64,000 nucleotides of DNA. Source: Paenibacillus agri. Lineage in GTDB: Bacteria > Bacillota > Bacilli > Paenibacillales > Paenibacillaceae. Where the stretch lies: NCBI RefSeq assembly GCF_013359945.1, contig NZ_JABWCS010000207.1, positions 99,794 through 163,793 on the forward strand, read 5' to 3'. The position numbers and the translations under genes were made by a program. The notes beneath the pieces are model-generated. The model was not told the origin of the DNA and ran no database searches. It saw only the letters and a list, made by a program, of their open reading frames with translations. Shown one piece after another: positions 8,172 to 17,181 of the stretch. Numbering within the stretch: position 1 is the stretch's first letter; each line of letters starts with the position of its first letter.

Positions 8172-8205
8172 AAGCCCACTACGCCTATACGGGCATTGTG
8201 GGCTT
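8172..8205 (-). terminator. Terminator after the stalk-domain gene
   Basis: On the minus strand AAGCCCACAATGCCC pairs with GGCGTAGTGGGCTT and is followed by ATTTT. It begins 13 bp past the stop codon of the gene at 8218-8895. Confidence 0.7.
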
Positions 8206-8217
8206 CTCTGCTTAACC

Positions 8218-8895
8218 TTACTTGTAAATTGAAGTATCTAGCGGAATAATGAACCCGCCGTCAACAGCTTGTGTCACATTTATTGCGATGTTCTTTACTC
8301 CAGAAATATCTACCTCAATCGTCTGGAGATCACTATTAGGCGAAATCTTCTCTACTTTTTTAAGGAGCACATTCTTGTCATTATCCCTAATTTCAAGAGA
8401 CTCCACTTCCTTGCCAACTGCAGCGAATTGCAGAACAAGCTTCTGATATTTGCCGTTAGGGCTGAGCGCGGTATATTTAATATTGGAATTAGGTGCGCTG
8501 TACAGAACTTCCTTATAATTCTTGCCGCCGTATTTGGTCAGTGCAGGGTCCTTGGTATGCAGACTGGTGTTAAAATCCTCCTGCTTCACGGGAACGCCTG
8601 CCTGCTGTTCGCCAATAATCACCTCTTTGGCTGTTCCGTCATAATTCACCGGAACATCCAGCAGCTCAGAAACAGATCGTACCGGAAGATACGTAGTTCC
8701 TTTATAAGTAATGGGAAGCACCGCTTTGCCATTGCCATCTTTGAGAGGGGTAATCTCCCCGTTCACTCTGATTTTTATATCTCCGTTTAACAACGCTTTA
8801 ATTTCTTGGAGATGCGAGCTCGCGAAAGCACCTGTGCCCATGCCCACTAAAAGTATCATGGTACCGCATAAAGTCGTAACAACCTTCTTCTTCAT
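8218..8895 (-). CDS. Secreted stalk-domain (copper amine oxidase N-like) protein
   Basis: 225 residues. A signal peptide is seen at residues 1-26 (VVTTLCGTMILLVGMGTGAF, then ASS). Residues 40-95 match the copper amine oxidase N-terminal-like stalk domain, with IKIRVNGEI, YKGTTYLPVRSVSELL and a GTAKEVIIG end. The C-terminal half is beta-rich (KYQKLVLQFAAVGKEVESLE, VDISGVKNIAINVTQA) and resembles NPCBM-type carbohydrate-binding modules. Such proteins are abundant in the cell envelope of Paenibacillus; no catalytic motif is seen. It is transcribed alone. Confidence 0.75.
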   Translation of the reverse strand: MKKKVVTTLCGTMILLVGMGTGAFASSHLQEIKALLNGDIKIRVNGEITPLKDGNGKAVLPITYKGTTYLPVRSVSELLDVPVNYDGTAKEVIIGEQQAGVPVKQEDFNTSLHTKDPALTKYGGKNYKEVLYSAPNSNIKYTALSPNGKYQKLVLQFAAVGKEVESLEIRDNDKNVLLKKVEKISPNSDLQTIEVDISGVKNIAINVTQAVDGGFIIPLDTSIYK

Positions 8896-9315
8896 TTCTG
8901 TTTTCCTCCTCTTGGGATTTCTTCAAATCCAGGAACTCCGGAAACAATGGTTATTGAGAGATAGTCTCTCTGAAAGATGACGCTACATGTGGGATAGTCT
9001 CTTCGTTTTGGAGTTGAAGATTTTACCTCATTATATCACAAAGCCCAATGCTTCATTTCTATTCCTCCCTTCTTCCAAGCTAATGATTAACCCAGCCCTT
9101 TCTATCATCATATAACTATATTCTGCATAAATTGATTTTATCAGTAAAACGTAAACAGCTTGTCGTATACCATGTCGAAGCTCCGGAAGGATCACGCTGG
9201 CTGTTTATTTCCCTACTTCTCTCATTCCGGCTGTTCTCTCTTGCATAGAAAGGTAGAAGGTGCTTTCATGGTTTTCACAAAATCGGAGCTTCTTCTGTGC
9301 ATTATCATCATAACA

Positions 9316-9354
9316 ACGAAAAAAGGCGCTCCCGGCAATAGTCCAGAAGCGCCT
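9316..9354 (-). terminator. Terminator-like hairpin
   Basis: AGGCGCT and AGCGCCT arms with a 17-base loop; on the minus strand the stem is followed by six Ts. No gene is seen that it would serve, so it may mark a lost gene. Confidence 0.4.
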
Positions 9355-9555
9355 ACTACATATTCAATTGTATATGGCCGGAACTTCTTTCACGATGGTT
9401 CACCTTATGCGTACTTCATTCCCATAGCAGTGCCAACTACTCGCCAGATCCGTCCCATCTCTTTTGGGTCACTACAATGATGTGACGGTGCATCCAAAAG
9501 AGTCAGGAGCTCGAGCTGCAGGCTCGCTGCTCAGCCGTTTGCTAATCGCCATGCC

Positions 9556-9574
9556 AGTCTACAAATTTATTTTC
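9556..9574 (+). repeat. Isolated Tn7-end-like repeat (second family)
   Basis: AGTCTACAAATTTATTTTC differs at 2 of 19 positions from AGTCTAGAACTTTATTTTC at 13299-13317 and has the same orientation. It may be the scar of an older right end. No clean ACA terminus follows at the expected distance. Confidence 0.35.
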
Positions 9575-9614
9575 CGAGTTTATCAAGAACTAAATTTAAG
9601 AGATTCAGATATAA

Positions 9615-9660
9615 TAAAGGGTTTCACATATTAGTCATGACTAATATGTGAAACCCTTTA
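9615..9660. repeat. Perfect 46-bp palindrome
   Basis: The 23-base arm 9615-9637 is exactly the reverse complement of 9638-9660, with no loop. It begins TAAAGGGTTTCACATA and is flanked by A/T-rich sequence. It could act as a bidirectional terminator downstream of the MerR gene, or be the binding site or remnant end of a mobile element. Confidence 0.6.
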
Positions 9661-9857
9661 TGTTCAACTATCGTTCACCGTTAGTTGAACGGATGATGTA
9701 TCATTTCGGCTGTTTAAAGCATCGCGAACATGTCACTAGCTTTCCGAATTTAAGCGAATTCCTCATGTAAGTTCACCAACGTCATCTCGTGGATTTGCTC
9801 GGGGGAGTAATACGTCCTGTCAGGACCGAGGCGACCGAACGTAGCCCAGACATCCCA

Positions 9858-10271
9858 TTATCTAGTATTTATCATGTCTTCTTTCATAAGTTCTTGGTAT
9901 AGGGCAAGCTTCTCTTTGGTGAGGGAAATAATGTACTCAAGTTCCTGCCGCTTGGCTTCCAGTTCCACCAGATGCTTCTCAAGAATTTCAATCCGTTTGT
10001 GTAAGGTGGGAGTAAAATTAACAAGATCTTCCCCGTGTTGAATTTTATCCAGCACACATCCATCACGAGTAAATTCCGTAATCTCCTCAAGCGAAATACC
10101 CAATTTTTTTAATCTATTCAAACATTGTATATACGAAACCTCGCTTTCTGAATAGACACGTGCCCCTCCATTTCTACGCTTAGCTTCATGTAGCACCCCA
10201 ATTTTTTCATAATAACGAATCGTATAGGGAGTTAATCCCGTTTTTTCTGACACCTGACTTATCGTAAACAT
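9858..10271 (-). CDS. MerR-family transcriptional regulator
   Basis: 137 residues. The N-terminal winged helix-turn-helix FTISQVSEKTGLTPYTIRYY is followed by the MerR signature YYEKIGVLHEAKR and a second helix-turn-helix (IQCLNRLKKLGISLEEITEF). A long dimerisation coiled coil covers residues 85-130. One Cys is seen in DGCVL; it is not a metal-site pair, so an organic or reactive-electrophile signal (AdhR/YraB-like group) is more likely than a metal. It is divergent from an MBL protein and an aldo/keto reductase, and both promoters have the 19-bp spacer that MerR proteins untwist. Confidence 0.9.
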   Translation of the reverse strand: MFTISQVSEKTGLTPYTIRYYEKIGVLHEAKRRNGGARVYSESEVSYIQCLNRLKKLGISLEEITEFTRDGCVLDKIQHGEDLVNFTPTLHKRIEILEKHLVELEAKRQELEYIISLTKEKLALYQELMKEDMINTR

Positions 10272-10312
10272 CCGATTCCTGCTCCTCCTTTTTTATGTTG
10301 ATATTAAAAACT

Positions 10313-10343
10313 ATAATACAACTTAGAGTTAACTCAAGGTCAA
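10313..10343 (-). promoter_or_regulatory. MerR-type promoter of the regulator gene
   Basis: Minus strand: TTGACC (10338-10343), a 19-bp spacer holding GAGTTAACTC, then TATTAT (10313-10318). The overlong spacer with a dyad inside it is the hallmark of MerR-activated promoters. Confidence 0.7.
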
Positions 10344-10380
10344 TATTTACAATCGCCCCTAACTTTACCCTAAAAATCTC

Positions 10381-10411
10381 TTGACTTCTAGTTGACTCTA
10401 ACTTGTAGGCT
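10381..10411 (+). promoter_or_regulatory. MerR-type promoter of the MBL/reductase operon
   Basis: Plus strand: TTGACT (10381-10386), a 19-bp spacer holding AGTTGACTCTAACT, then TAGGCT (10406-10411). It shares the AGTT...ACTC core with the divergent promoter at 10313-10343, so one MerR protein probably controls both. Confidence 0.65.
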
Positions 10412-10462
10412 AAAGTTGCTAATGGAAATACAAGTGACAACAAACACTAAAGGGGCATAACA

Positions 10463-11407
10463 ATGAACAACAAATATTTCACGATTCAACAAGCATCGGA
10501 AGGTATCTGGGCTGCTATTTCGGTTCCAGGTAGCGGTTCTCTGGGGAATGCAGCAATTATTGATCTTGGGGATTTAACCGTTGTAGTGGATACAACCAAC
10601 CTGCCGCATTCTGGTGCTTTCTTACGTCAAACGGCTGAACAGTTAACAAACAAACCGGTTAAATATGTAGTGAATACACATTTTCATGGAGATCATGTTA
10701 ACGGCAATCAGGCATTTATGAAAAGCGAATTTATATCTACCGTTTGGACAAGAGATTTGCTATCTGATATGGGCGAAGTGAATATTGATCTCATGCAACA
10801 AAACACTCAGAAGTTAATAAATAGCCTAATTCAAGTACGTTCACAACAAAGAGGTCCGCACATGCTTACCGAAATCGACTATGATCTTTCCGTGCAGAAA
10901 ACCCTGTATGATGCTATCCCTTCCCTTCGAAGGGTGATACCCACGATAACTTTTGACGATAAACTAGTTATTAAAGGAACAAAGCGCACTATCGAAGTTT
11001 TATCCTACGGAGGCGGCCATTCTTTAAGCGATGCCGTTGTGTACGTTCCTGAAGAACGAACCTTGATTACTGGTGATTTGATAACCAACAAGACGATTCC
11101 GGTCATGCCACACGGTAATCCATACGCTTGGATACGCATCCTTCGGCGCATTCAAAAAGACCTCAAAGTAGATACTGTCATTCCGGGGCATGGAGATGTG
11201 TCCACTCCAGATAGAATTCCAGATGTCATTCGCTTTCTGGAAGAAACAATCAGTTATGTGTCTAAAGCTGCAACGAGCGGGAAATCAGAGTCTTACTGGT
11301 TGGATCAAGGCGTATTGAAAGACTATGAAGATTGGCATCTACCCCAATATTTCAGATGGAACTTTCGCTGGCTCTTCAATAGTATGCTTATTCAAAATAA
11401 TAGATGA
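10463..11407 (+). CDS. MBL-fold metallo-hydrolase
   Basis: 314 residues. The metal-binding HxHxDH motif is seen as NTHFHGDHVNG at about residue 73, with GGGHSLSDAVVYVPEE (third His), LITGDLITN (bridging Asp) and VIPGHGDV (last His). It belongs to the broad MBL superfamily (beta-lactamase/glyoxalase II-like); the substrate is not known. The start has GGGG 7-8 bp upstream. It is the first gene after the MerR-type promoter at 10381 and is followed 52 bp later by the aldo/keto reductase pseudogene, so the pair probably formed a detoxification operon. Confidence 0.85.
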   Translation: MNNKYFTIQQASEGIWAAISVPGSGSLGNAAIIDLGDLTVVVDTTNLPHSGAFLRQTAEQLTNKPVKYVVNTHFHGDHVNGNQAFMKSEFISTVWTRDLLSDMGEVNIDLMQQNTQKLINSLIQVRSQQRGPHMLTEIDYDLSVQKTLYDAIPSLRRVIPTITFDDKLVIKGTKRTIEVLSYGGGHSLSDAVVYVPEERTLITGDLITNKTIPVMPHGNPYAWIRILRRIQKDLKVDTVIPGHGDVSTPDRIPDVIRFLEETISYVSKAATSGKSESYWLDQGVLKDYEDWHLPQYFRWNFRWLFNSMLIQNNR

Positions 11408-11459
11408 GATACAACAAGTACCACTCGTTTGCAAATGAAATATAGAAAAGAGGGTAAGT

Positions 11460-12437
11460 ATGGAATATGTGAAGCTCGGCCGTACTGGTCTGGATGTATC
11501 CCATATCGTACTTGGTTGCATGAGCTATGGCATTCCCGAGCGTGGAAACCATACATGGGTAATTGAGGAGACACATAGTCGCTCTTTTATTAAAAAAGCT
11601 CTGGATTTAGGCATTAATTTCTTTGACACAGCTAATATATATTCTGACGGAACGAGTGAAGAGATTTTAGGAAGAGCATTAAAAGACTTTGCGAAGAGGG
11701 ATGAAGTCGTGATCGCAACCAAGGTAGGCAATCCCGTTCATACTGGACCCAATGGGCGCGGGTTGTCGCGAAAAGCAATCATGACTGAGATCGATAAAAG
11801 CTTGAAAAGACTCAACACCGACCATGTAGATCTCTATCAAATCCATAGATGGGATAGCACCACGCCGATCGAGGTAACAATGGAGGCTCTTCACGATGTT
11901 GTCAAAGCTGGAAAAGCCCGATATATTGGAGCTTCCTCCATGTATGCCTGGCAATTCCAAAGGGCGAATCACGTCGCCCAAATAAATGGTTGGACGCGAT
12001 TTGTATCGATGCAGAATTACTTAAACTTACTGTATCGGGAAGAAGAACGTGAAATGCTGTCTCTATGTCAAGCAGATGGAGTGGCTGTCATACCATGGAG
12101 TCCTCTGGCTCGTGGACGATTGACTCGGAAATGGAACGAAATAAGTGAACGCTCACAGAAGGATTTCTTATTTAAAACTTTATTCTCCGCTATGGAGGAA
12201 TCAGATAAAAAAGTCGTTGAAATAGTCGGTGAGATTGCAACAGAACACAACGTTCTCCCTGCTCAAATTGCACCGGCTTGAGTTATGCAGAAATCAGCCG
12301 TAACTGCTCCAATTATAGGTGCAACAAAGCTCAATCATCTTGATGATGCAGTCAAAGCGTTGGCAATCAATCTTACGCCTGGAGAAGTCGCACGTCTTGA
12401 AGCGCCTTATGTTCCTCATCCTGTGCTCGTAATCTGA
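11460..12437 (+). pseudogene. Aldo/keto reductase with in-frame TGA
   Basis: The first 273 codons encode a typical aldo/keto reductase: N-terminal MEYVKLGRTGLDVSHIVLGC, catalytic-region FFDTANIYSDGTSEEILGRAL, ATKVGNPV, VDLYQIHRWD and the NADPH-site SPLARGRLTR. At 12279-12281 a TGA replaces the Trp of the conserved ALAWV segment. In the same frame the family C-terminus goes on (QKSAVTAPIIGATKLNHLDD, then LEAPYVPHPVL) to a TGA at 12435-12437. TGG to TGA is a single-base change. The truncated product lacks the last ~52 residues, which close the cofactor site, so it is probably inactive. A sequencing error or readthrough remains possible. Confidence 0.8.
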
Positions 12438-13216
12438 GAGGAATCAAGGTCATTACATCGTAGCTCTTCTCTTCGCCCTATTCAGAGGTGGAAGGGGAGG
12501 GCTGTTGGAGTGTAGCTAATCTTTTTAGCTACACTTATAATCCTTCTGCCATATACGCTCATAGTTACGTAGAAGACGTGAGGCCTTCTTGTCGGTGAAC
12601 CGACAGTGGAATTGACAAACGTTCGCTGCGTCACATCTGAAGCTCCGAAAGAAATTACCGTTAGATACAAAGCGGTGAACCTTATCTTATTTTCAAATAT
12701 TATGGCTGCGCTAAACTGCCCGTTAGCCATACATGCAGCGCAAGATCAGCGCTGCACCACAGAGGATGAAAATGGGTGAACTCTGTCAATACTTCTAGTA
12801 GGGCTGGGAGAAGAAGGTCTATGAACTATGGTGCCATTAGAGCCCAACCGTTAGTCTGACTCCAACCATCACGGTGCATCACAGAATGTCGCACCCAATA
12901 GGGGGAGCACTTATGGGAGATTAATCCTTTTTGACTGGTTGCACCAGCCTTAAAGTTTATTTTCATGGGAGCTTAATAAGGTAACAGACATTTCCTCAAA
13001 TCTTTTGATATACCTCCGCATAGGAATTTTAAATACTTCATCACAGGAACAACTGGAACACCTACCTCATCCAACAGTAACTATCTCTTTTTATTATCAT
13101 TAAGAATTACTTCTGGTACTCTCACAGCTCCACTCCCAACGAAATCCTTTCTCCTCAATATATTAAATAAATTATACTAAGCTTTAAACCCTTAGTTTAA
13201 ATTTCTATTAAACAAA

Positions 13217-13262
13217 AAATAGAGGAGATTAGCTCATATATTGAACTAACCATCCTCTATTT
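13217..13262 (-). terminator. Terminator hairpin inside the older right end
   Basis: AAATAGAGG pairs with CCTCTATTT, with further pairing inside the loop; on the minus strand it ends in a T run. It lies just inside a set of end-like repeats, the same position as the 28020-28060 hairpin in the main element. Confidence 0.6.
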
Positions 13263-13282
13263 ACGTTACTACGATTAACCGA

Positions 13283-13325
13283 GTCTAACACTTTATTTAG
13301 TCTAGAACTTTATTTTCTTTTTACA
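13283..13325. repeat. Probable right end of an older Tn7-like element
   Basis: Two tandem sites (GTCTAACACTTTATTTA at 13283 and GTCTAGAACTTTATTTTC at 13300) are followed by TTTTTACA, with the ACA terminus at 13323-13325. Read outward-in, the 27 terminal bases match those ending at 27958 at 22 of 27 positions. It abuts the left end of the element at 13334, as expected if that element later inserted between it and glmS. Confidence 0.5.
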
Positions 13326-13333
13326 ACAACAAC

Positions 13334-13461
13334 TGTCAGGTGAAGTAACTGTCGTGAACTGATTTTGTTGATTTTATTGGGTTTTTGAAGGCATGTGATA
13401 AAAGCGAAATAAAGAAAATCGTGAACCGCTAGAAATTCCCATGTAAAGAAAGTTGTGAACC
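13334..13461. repeat. Left end of the Tn7-like element with three TnsB-type sites
   Basis: TGTC terminus at 13334 followed by three copies of a ~21-bp site ending in GTGAAC(C/T): 13341-13360, about 13407-13427 and 13442-13461. The sites are spaced by 67 and 34 bp and point the same way. They are inverted copies of the right-end repeats. Confidence 0.8.
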
Positions 13462-13511
13462 ACCCTATTTAAAGTATCCATTCTCAAATAACATTGCTTA
13501 CAAATTCTCCA

Positions 13512-16500
13512 TTAAGCAAACACATCCGCATGTGTGCGTACTTCCGGTAATTTATGATTGCGTATATATTCTTTCCATTCATCAAGTCTGTTTCCAACGA
13601 AATCAGATTTGTTTTTACACATATGAGAAACAAGATTGGAGAAACTTGAAATCAGTTCAAAATCATCTCGAGTTGCGATCTCTATATTAGTTTCTTTAAT
13701 TCCTTGTAAGTAATTAGATGCATATTGAACAAGGAATTCACAGTCACTAATATTAAAAATATCTATTTTATTTTTTAGTGAATGACTGATTGAATCAAAG
13801 GTTATTTTCTGTAGCTTAGCTGATCCATATTTCATCATATTAAACAACTCATTCTTAATAACAGTTGAATCTCCATAAATCTCTGATTTGTAAATAAAAA
13901 CCAAATAATCATATAATATAGTTGCTGCTGCCTTCACATTCGTCTTATTACTATCCCACAACCAGTTTATAACATCTTTTAGAGAGTATTTAATATTTAT
14001 ATTTAACCTGTTTAAACATGGTATTAAATATATCGATACATCTGGTCTTTTTTCATCACTTTCATTAAATATTTGAGCTATTTTAGTTCTATCGTCTTCA
14101 CTTAAATATTCTTCAGGTATAGTGCCCCATATATTATTTTTAAGTGTTGTGATTACTATTATAAAATAATCTGAAATTGGCATGAATGAGTTCCTGTCTT
14201 GCTCTCTTAAAAGCCCTTCTTTTTGACTATCCCACCATAGATAGAACTTTTCCAACCATGTTTTATAAATTGTAAGATCAGGTACATTTTCCTCATTACA
14301 TCCTATATAATCTAAAAAAACATTTCTAATTTCCCTGAAATAGTTATCTAAATCACTAGTTTCATTTATTGATGATTTAAAATAGAACACTGGAATATCT
14401 CTTTTTAAAAACTCAATCTTTTCTTCTCTACTTAATACTCTTTCTGATTGAATAATCTTATCAAATGTAGTGCTAAATATAAAATCGCTTATCCCAAATT
14501 TCTTGTCTCGAGGGAGCATTTGTATATATCTTATGAACTGGTTATAATGCTTTTCAGAAAAATTATTAGTTAACGCAAGAAATGTTAACCTAATCAATGC
14601 GCTCTCTCTCATACTTTTATAAGTATTTTCGTAGCTGAGGTGTTTAAATAATAAATCAAGCTGTTCCTCTAAAATTTTTATTTTCGTTTCATTTCTCTTC
14701 TCACCTAGTAGTATTAAAAAAGGCTCAAAAAAACTAGAGTTGTATAGAAAATAATCAGATTTATCCTGAACCTTAATTTCAATGTTGATTAACTGTTCAC
14801 AGAATATTTCAAATTCCTTTTTATTTTTAGCACAAGATATCCTTGTTATCAGTTTATTTAAAACTTCTATATCTTCAATACTATAGTTCTCTTTATTTTG
14901 TATATATCGAAATATTATTCCATCTATTTCTTTTTGTATTTCAATAGATACTGCAAAATAAATACGCGACAAAATTTCTAGGGCCACATTGATATCTATA
15001 TTGGATTTATTCTCATAGTTGATTGCATTTTTAAGTATATTAACTAATTTAGTCATATTTATAATATCTGATTTATAAACAGTTTCTCTAGAAAATATTT
15101 CATCCACTTTTTTTCGAGTGATAATATTTATTCTTTTAAGCTGTGAATATATTGGATAGTAAAATTCTACATTTTTAAGAGCTAATTCATATTGCAGCTT
15201 ATCATTTATGCTTAATGCATAAATTTCTTGTAGTTGCAGAACTGCAAAGGAGTCTAATAGCTCTTGTTTCATGTAATCGCCCATGCTGGATAGAGTACTT
15301 CTAGTTCCCGGATCGAAGCCTATTTTCTCTATTGTACCTATAGAATTTTCATATTTTTTTATTGATAGAATTGTTTGGTCAAATTCCTTGTTAACATTAC
15401 ATGATTTACCATTCAAAAATTTTAAGCGGTCATAGCCATAGTCCAATTCACTGGTAATTCTGTTGCGATTATGTAGTGCCACACTTTCTAATGAAAGCAA
15501 ACGATAATCATCATTTTTTATAGCAAGGAGTCCTCTGATCGTTTGTAAATAATTCTCAAGCATTAACTTTGCTGTATCTTTTTCATTTATTCTAGCGTAG
15601 ATTACTGCTTTTTTAATTCCCCATTCAATCTCATTAGTTTGTACATCCCATTCCAGCAAAAGCTTTTCGAGAGTTTCTATATCATTACGAATAAAGAAGT
15701 ACATTATCTTTTCATAGATGAGATGATGGCACTGCTCTTTATTTAGCGGTAAATTCTCTAATATACCTTGATATTTCACAAAAGCTTCTTCATCACAATC
15801 TAACCTTGCCTCTTTTAGCAAACAAAAAAGTGATGGGTAAAGTCTTTCATCAAATTTATTCTGATCCTGATTATCAATAATGGTTACAATTATTTGATAT
15901 ACATAGTATTCAAGCGGAATGTAAAATTTATCATAACACCATAAAATCTCATTCAAAAAATCAATCGATTTATCATCAATTGTTTTCTCTTTAATATAAT
16001 CTACTAACTTTATTGCAGATAGACGAATACTTTTAGCATATTTTCTTCTAATCTCATCTGGCATCACGATCCAACCAGGATAAGTATTTCTATTATATAT
16101 AAAAGATTGTACATCGTTATCCTCACTATAAACTTTATGTGGCCACATTGTTTTTTCTTCTCTATTCTTATAAGCTAAAAATTCGAATATATCTGTAAAC
16201 ATTGCTTTATAAGGTTGGTCATATTCCGAATAGATATTTTTAAAATCAATCAAAGTAACGCCTATATCTTCAAGTTCAGATTTGCGATGTTCTTGTCCGA
16301 AACCAATCATATAAATTTTAGACATATGCTCCCCAAGATTATTCGAAACCCAAGAAGTCCATCTTTTAAAATTGGGATCATCACCAGAGAAGCCAATGAG
16401 AACAAAAGTTGTTTCCATTATTGATTGCTGTACCATGTTTACAAGAGGACTGAACTTTACTTGATATTCGTTGTAATCTTTTTCTGTAAAGACGAAAGGT

Positions 16501-17030
16501 CTATTAGCAGGAAAACTGCCGTGCAATTTAATGATTCTCGGTTGAACAGAACTTGTTATATCACTAATATTGTAAATAGTCTGATAATTGCGTTCATATA
16601 CAAACTTTTTTGCACGCTCTAATAAAGTATCATAATTAGTCGTGTAAATATCAGTCCAAGGAAGCTTTAGGAGACTATAGTGAATCTCGTCAGGTTCATA
16701 ATTATTATCTGGTATAGCTTCTTTCAAAATTGTATCTAAACTCGATCTTCCATATTCTTTTACATATAATTGTCCAATCTCTAAAACATCTTTACTCGTA
16801 ATCCCTTTATGATGATTTAACTCTTGAATTAATTTATTTTTTATATCCCCCCAAACAGCCATTCCTTCAAAAGAATCTTCAATCTTCTGGGCATTCAAAC
16901 TAAAGCCAGCACCAATCATGACAGAGACACGACTTTTACCATCACTTGCCCACAATTTGTTACGTATATTTTTAAGATGTGGGTACATTTCTAATTTTTC
17001 TTCGAATAGTTCTTCAACTTTTTTATCCAT
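13512..17030 (-). CDS. Large SIR2-domain protein, probable anti-phage NADase
   Basis: About 1172 residues. The N-terminal SIR2_2-type domain shows VMIGAGFSLNA at ~38-48 (NAD-binding Gly-rich loop), YTTNYDTLLERA near residue 130, the KLHGSFP catalytic-His segment, and VLIGFSGDDPNF near residue 210. The remaining ~850 residues are helical with no recognised domain. This build (SIR2 plus a long helical sensor part) is that of defence-associated sirtuins of the DSR type, which deplete NAD+ on phage infection; that role is inferred. The start at 17028-17030 has AGGAG 8 bp upstream. It is the gene nearest the left end. Confidence 0.75.
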   Translation of the reverse strand: MDKKVEELFEEKLEMYPHLKNIRNKLWASDGKSRVSVMIGAGFSLNAQKIEDSFEGMAVWGDIKNKLIQELNHHKGITSKDVLEIGQLYVKEYGRSSLDTILKEAIPDNNYEPDEIHYSLLKLPWTDIYTTNYDTLLERAKKFVYERNYQTIYNISDITSSVQPRIIKLHGSFPANRPFVFTEKDYNEYQVKFSPLVNMVQQSIMETTFVLIGFSGDDPNFKRWTSWVSNNLGEHMSKIYMIGFGQEHRKSELEDIGVTLIDFKNIYSEYDQPYKAMFTDIFEFLAYKNREEKTMWPHKVYSEDNDVQSFIYNRNTYPGWIVMPDEIRRKYAKSIRLSAIKLVDYIKEKTIDDKSIDFLNEILWCYDKFYIPLEYYVYQIIVTIIDNQDQNKFDERLYPSLFCLLKEARLDCDEEAFVKYQGILENLPLNKEQCHHLIYEKIMYFFIRNDIETLEKLLLEWDVQTNEIEWGIKKAVIYARINEKDTAKLMLENYLQTIRGLLAIKNDDYRLLSLESVALHNRNRITSELDYGYDRLKFLNGKSCNVNKEFDQTILSIKKYENSIGTIEKIGFDPGTRSTLSSMGDYMKQELLDSFAVLQLQEIYALSINDKLQYELALKNVEFYYPIYSQLKRINIITRKKVDEIFSRETVYKSDIINMTKLVNILKNAINYENKSNIDINVALEILSRIYFAVSIEIQKEIDGIIFRYIQNKENYSIEDIEVLNKLITRISCAKNKKEFEIFCEQLINIEIKVQDKSDYFLYNSSFFEPFLILLGEKRNETKIKILEEQLDLLFKHLSYENTYKSMRESALIRLTFLALTNNFSEKHYNQFIRYIQMLPRDKKFGISDFIFSTTFDKIIQSERVLSREEKIEFLKRDIPVFYFKSSINETSDLDNYFREIRNVFLDYIGCNEENVPDLTIYKTWLEKFYLWWDSQKEGLLREQDRNSFMPISDYFIIVITTLKNNIWGTIPEEYLSEDDRTKIAQIFNESDEKRPDVSIYLIPCLNRLNINIKYSLKDVINWLWDSNKTNVKAAATILYDYLVFIYKSEIYGDSTVIKNELFNMMKYGSAKLQKITFDSISHSLKNKIDIFNISDCEFLVQYASNYLQGIKETNIEIATRDDFELISSFSNLVSHMCKNKSDFVGNRLDEWKEYIRNHKLPEVRTHADVFA

Positions 17031-17181
17031 TAGTAAGTCTCCTATCACAAAGTAGGAATTCTATTGAGCTGAAGCTAATCTGGTTATAATTGTTTTTTTT
17101 ATTTTACTCACTTTTATCTATGTCTGAATGTGTATTTGGAAAGCAATTAATAATCAATTATAATAATCAACCTAGATTCAG

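Larger units (their letters stand above)
8896..9857. other. Gene-free stretch between stalk protein and MerR gene
   Basis: No convincing gene is seen in 960 bp. It holds a terminator-like hairpin (9316-9354, AGGCGCT/AGCGCCT arms), a site at 9556-9574 that matches the second family of Tn7-end-like repeats (17 of 19 identical to 13299-13317), and a perfect 46-bp palindrome at 9615-9660. Short ORFs here lack ribosome binding sites and family features. Confidence 0.5.
12438..13333. other. Gene-free stretch left of the Tn7-like element
   Basis: No gene is recognised. The stretch holds a perfect 11-bp stem-loop (12509-12535, arms AGTGTAGCTAA/TTAGCTACACT), a weak second-family end-like site (12946-12964, 15 of 19 matches to 13299-13317), a terminator hairpin (13217-13262) and an apparent old right end (13283-13325). 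It reads as the decayed inside edge of an earlier insertion at the same locus. Confidence 0.45.

Noticed and set aside
9160..9480. 106-codon plus-strand ORF
   Set aside because: No ribosome binding site, odd composition and a terminator hairpin inside it.
12482..12730. 82-codon minus-strand ORF
   Set aside because: No start signal and no recognisable family; it covers a hairpin at 12509-12535.
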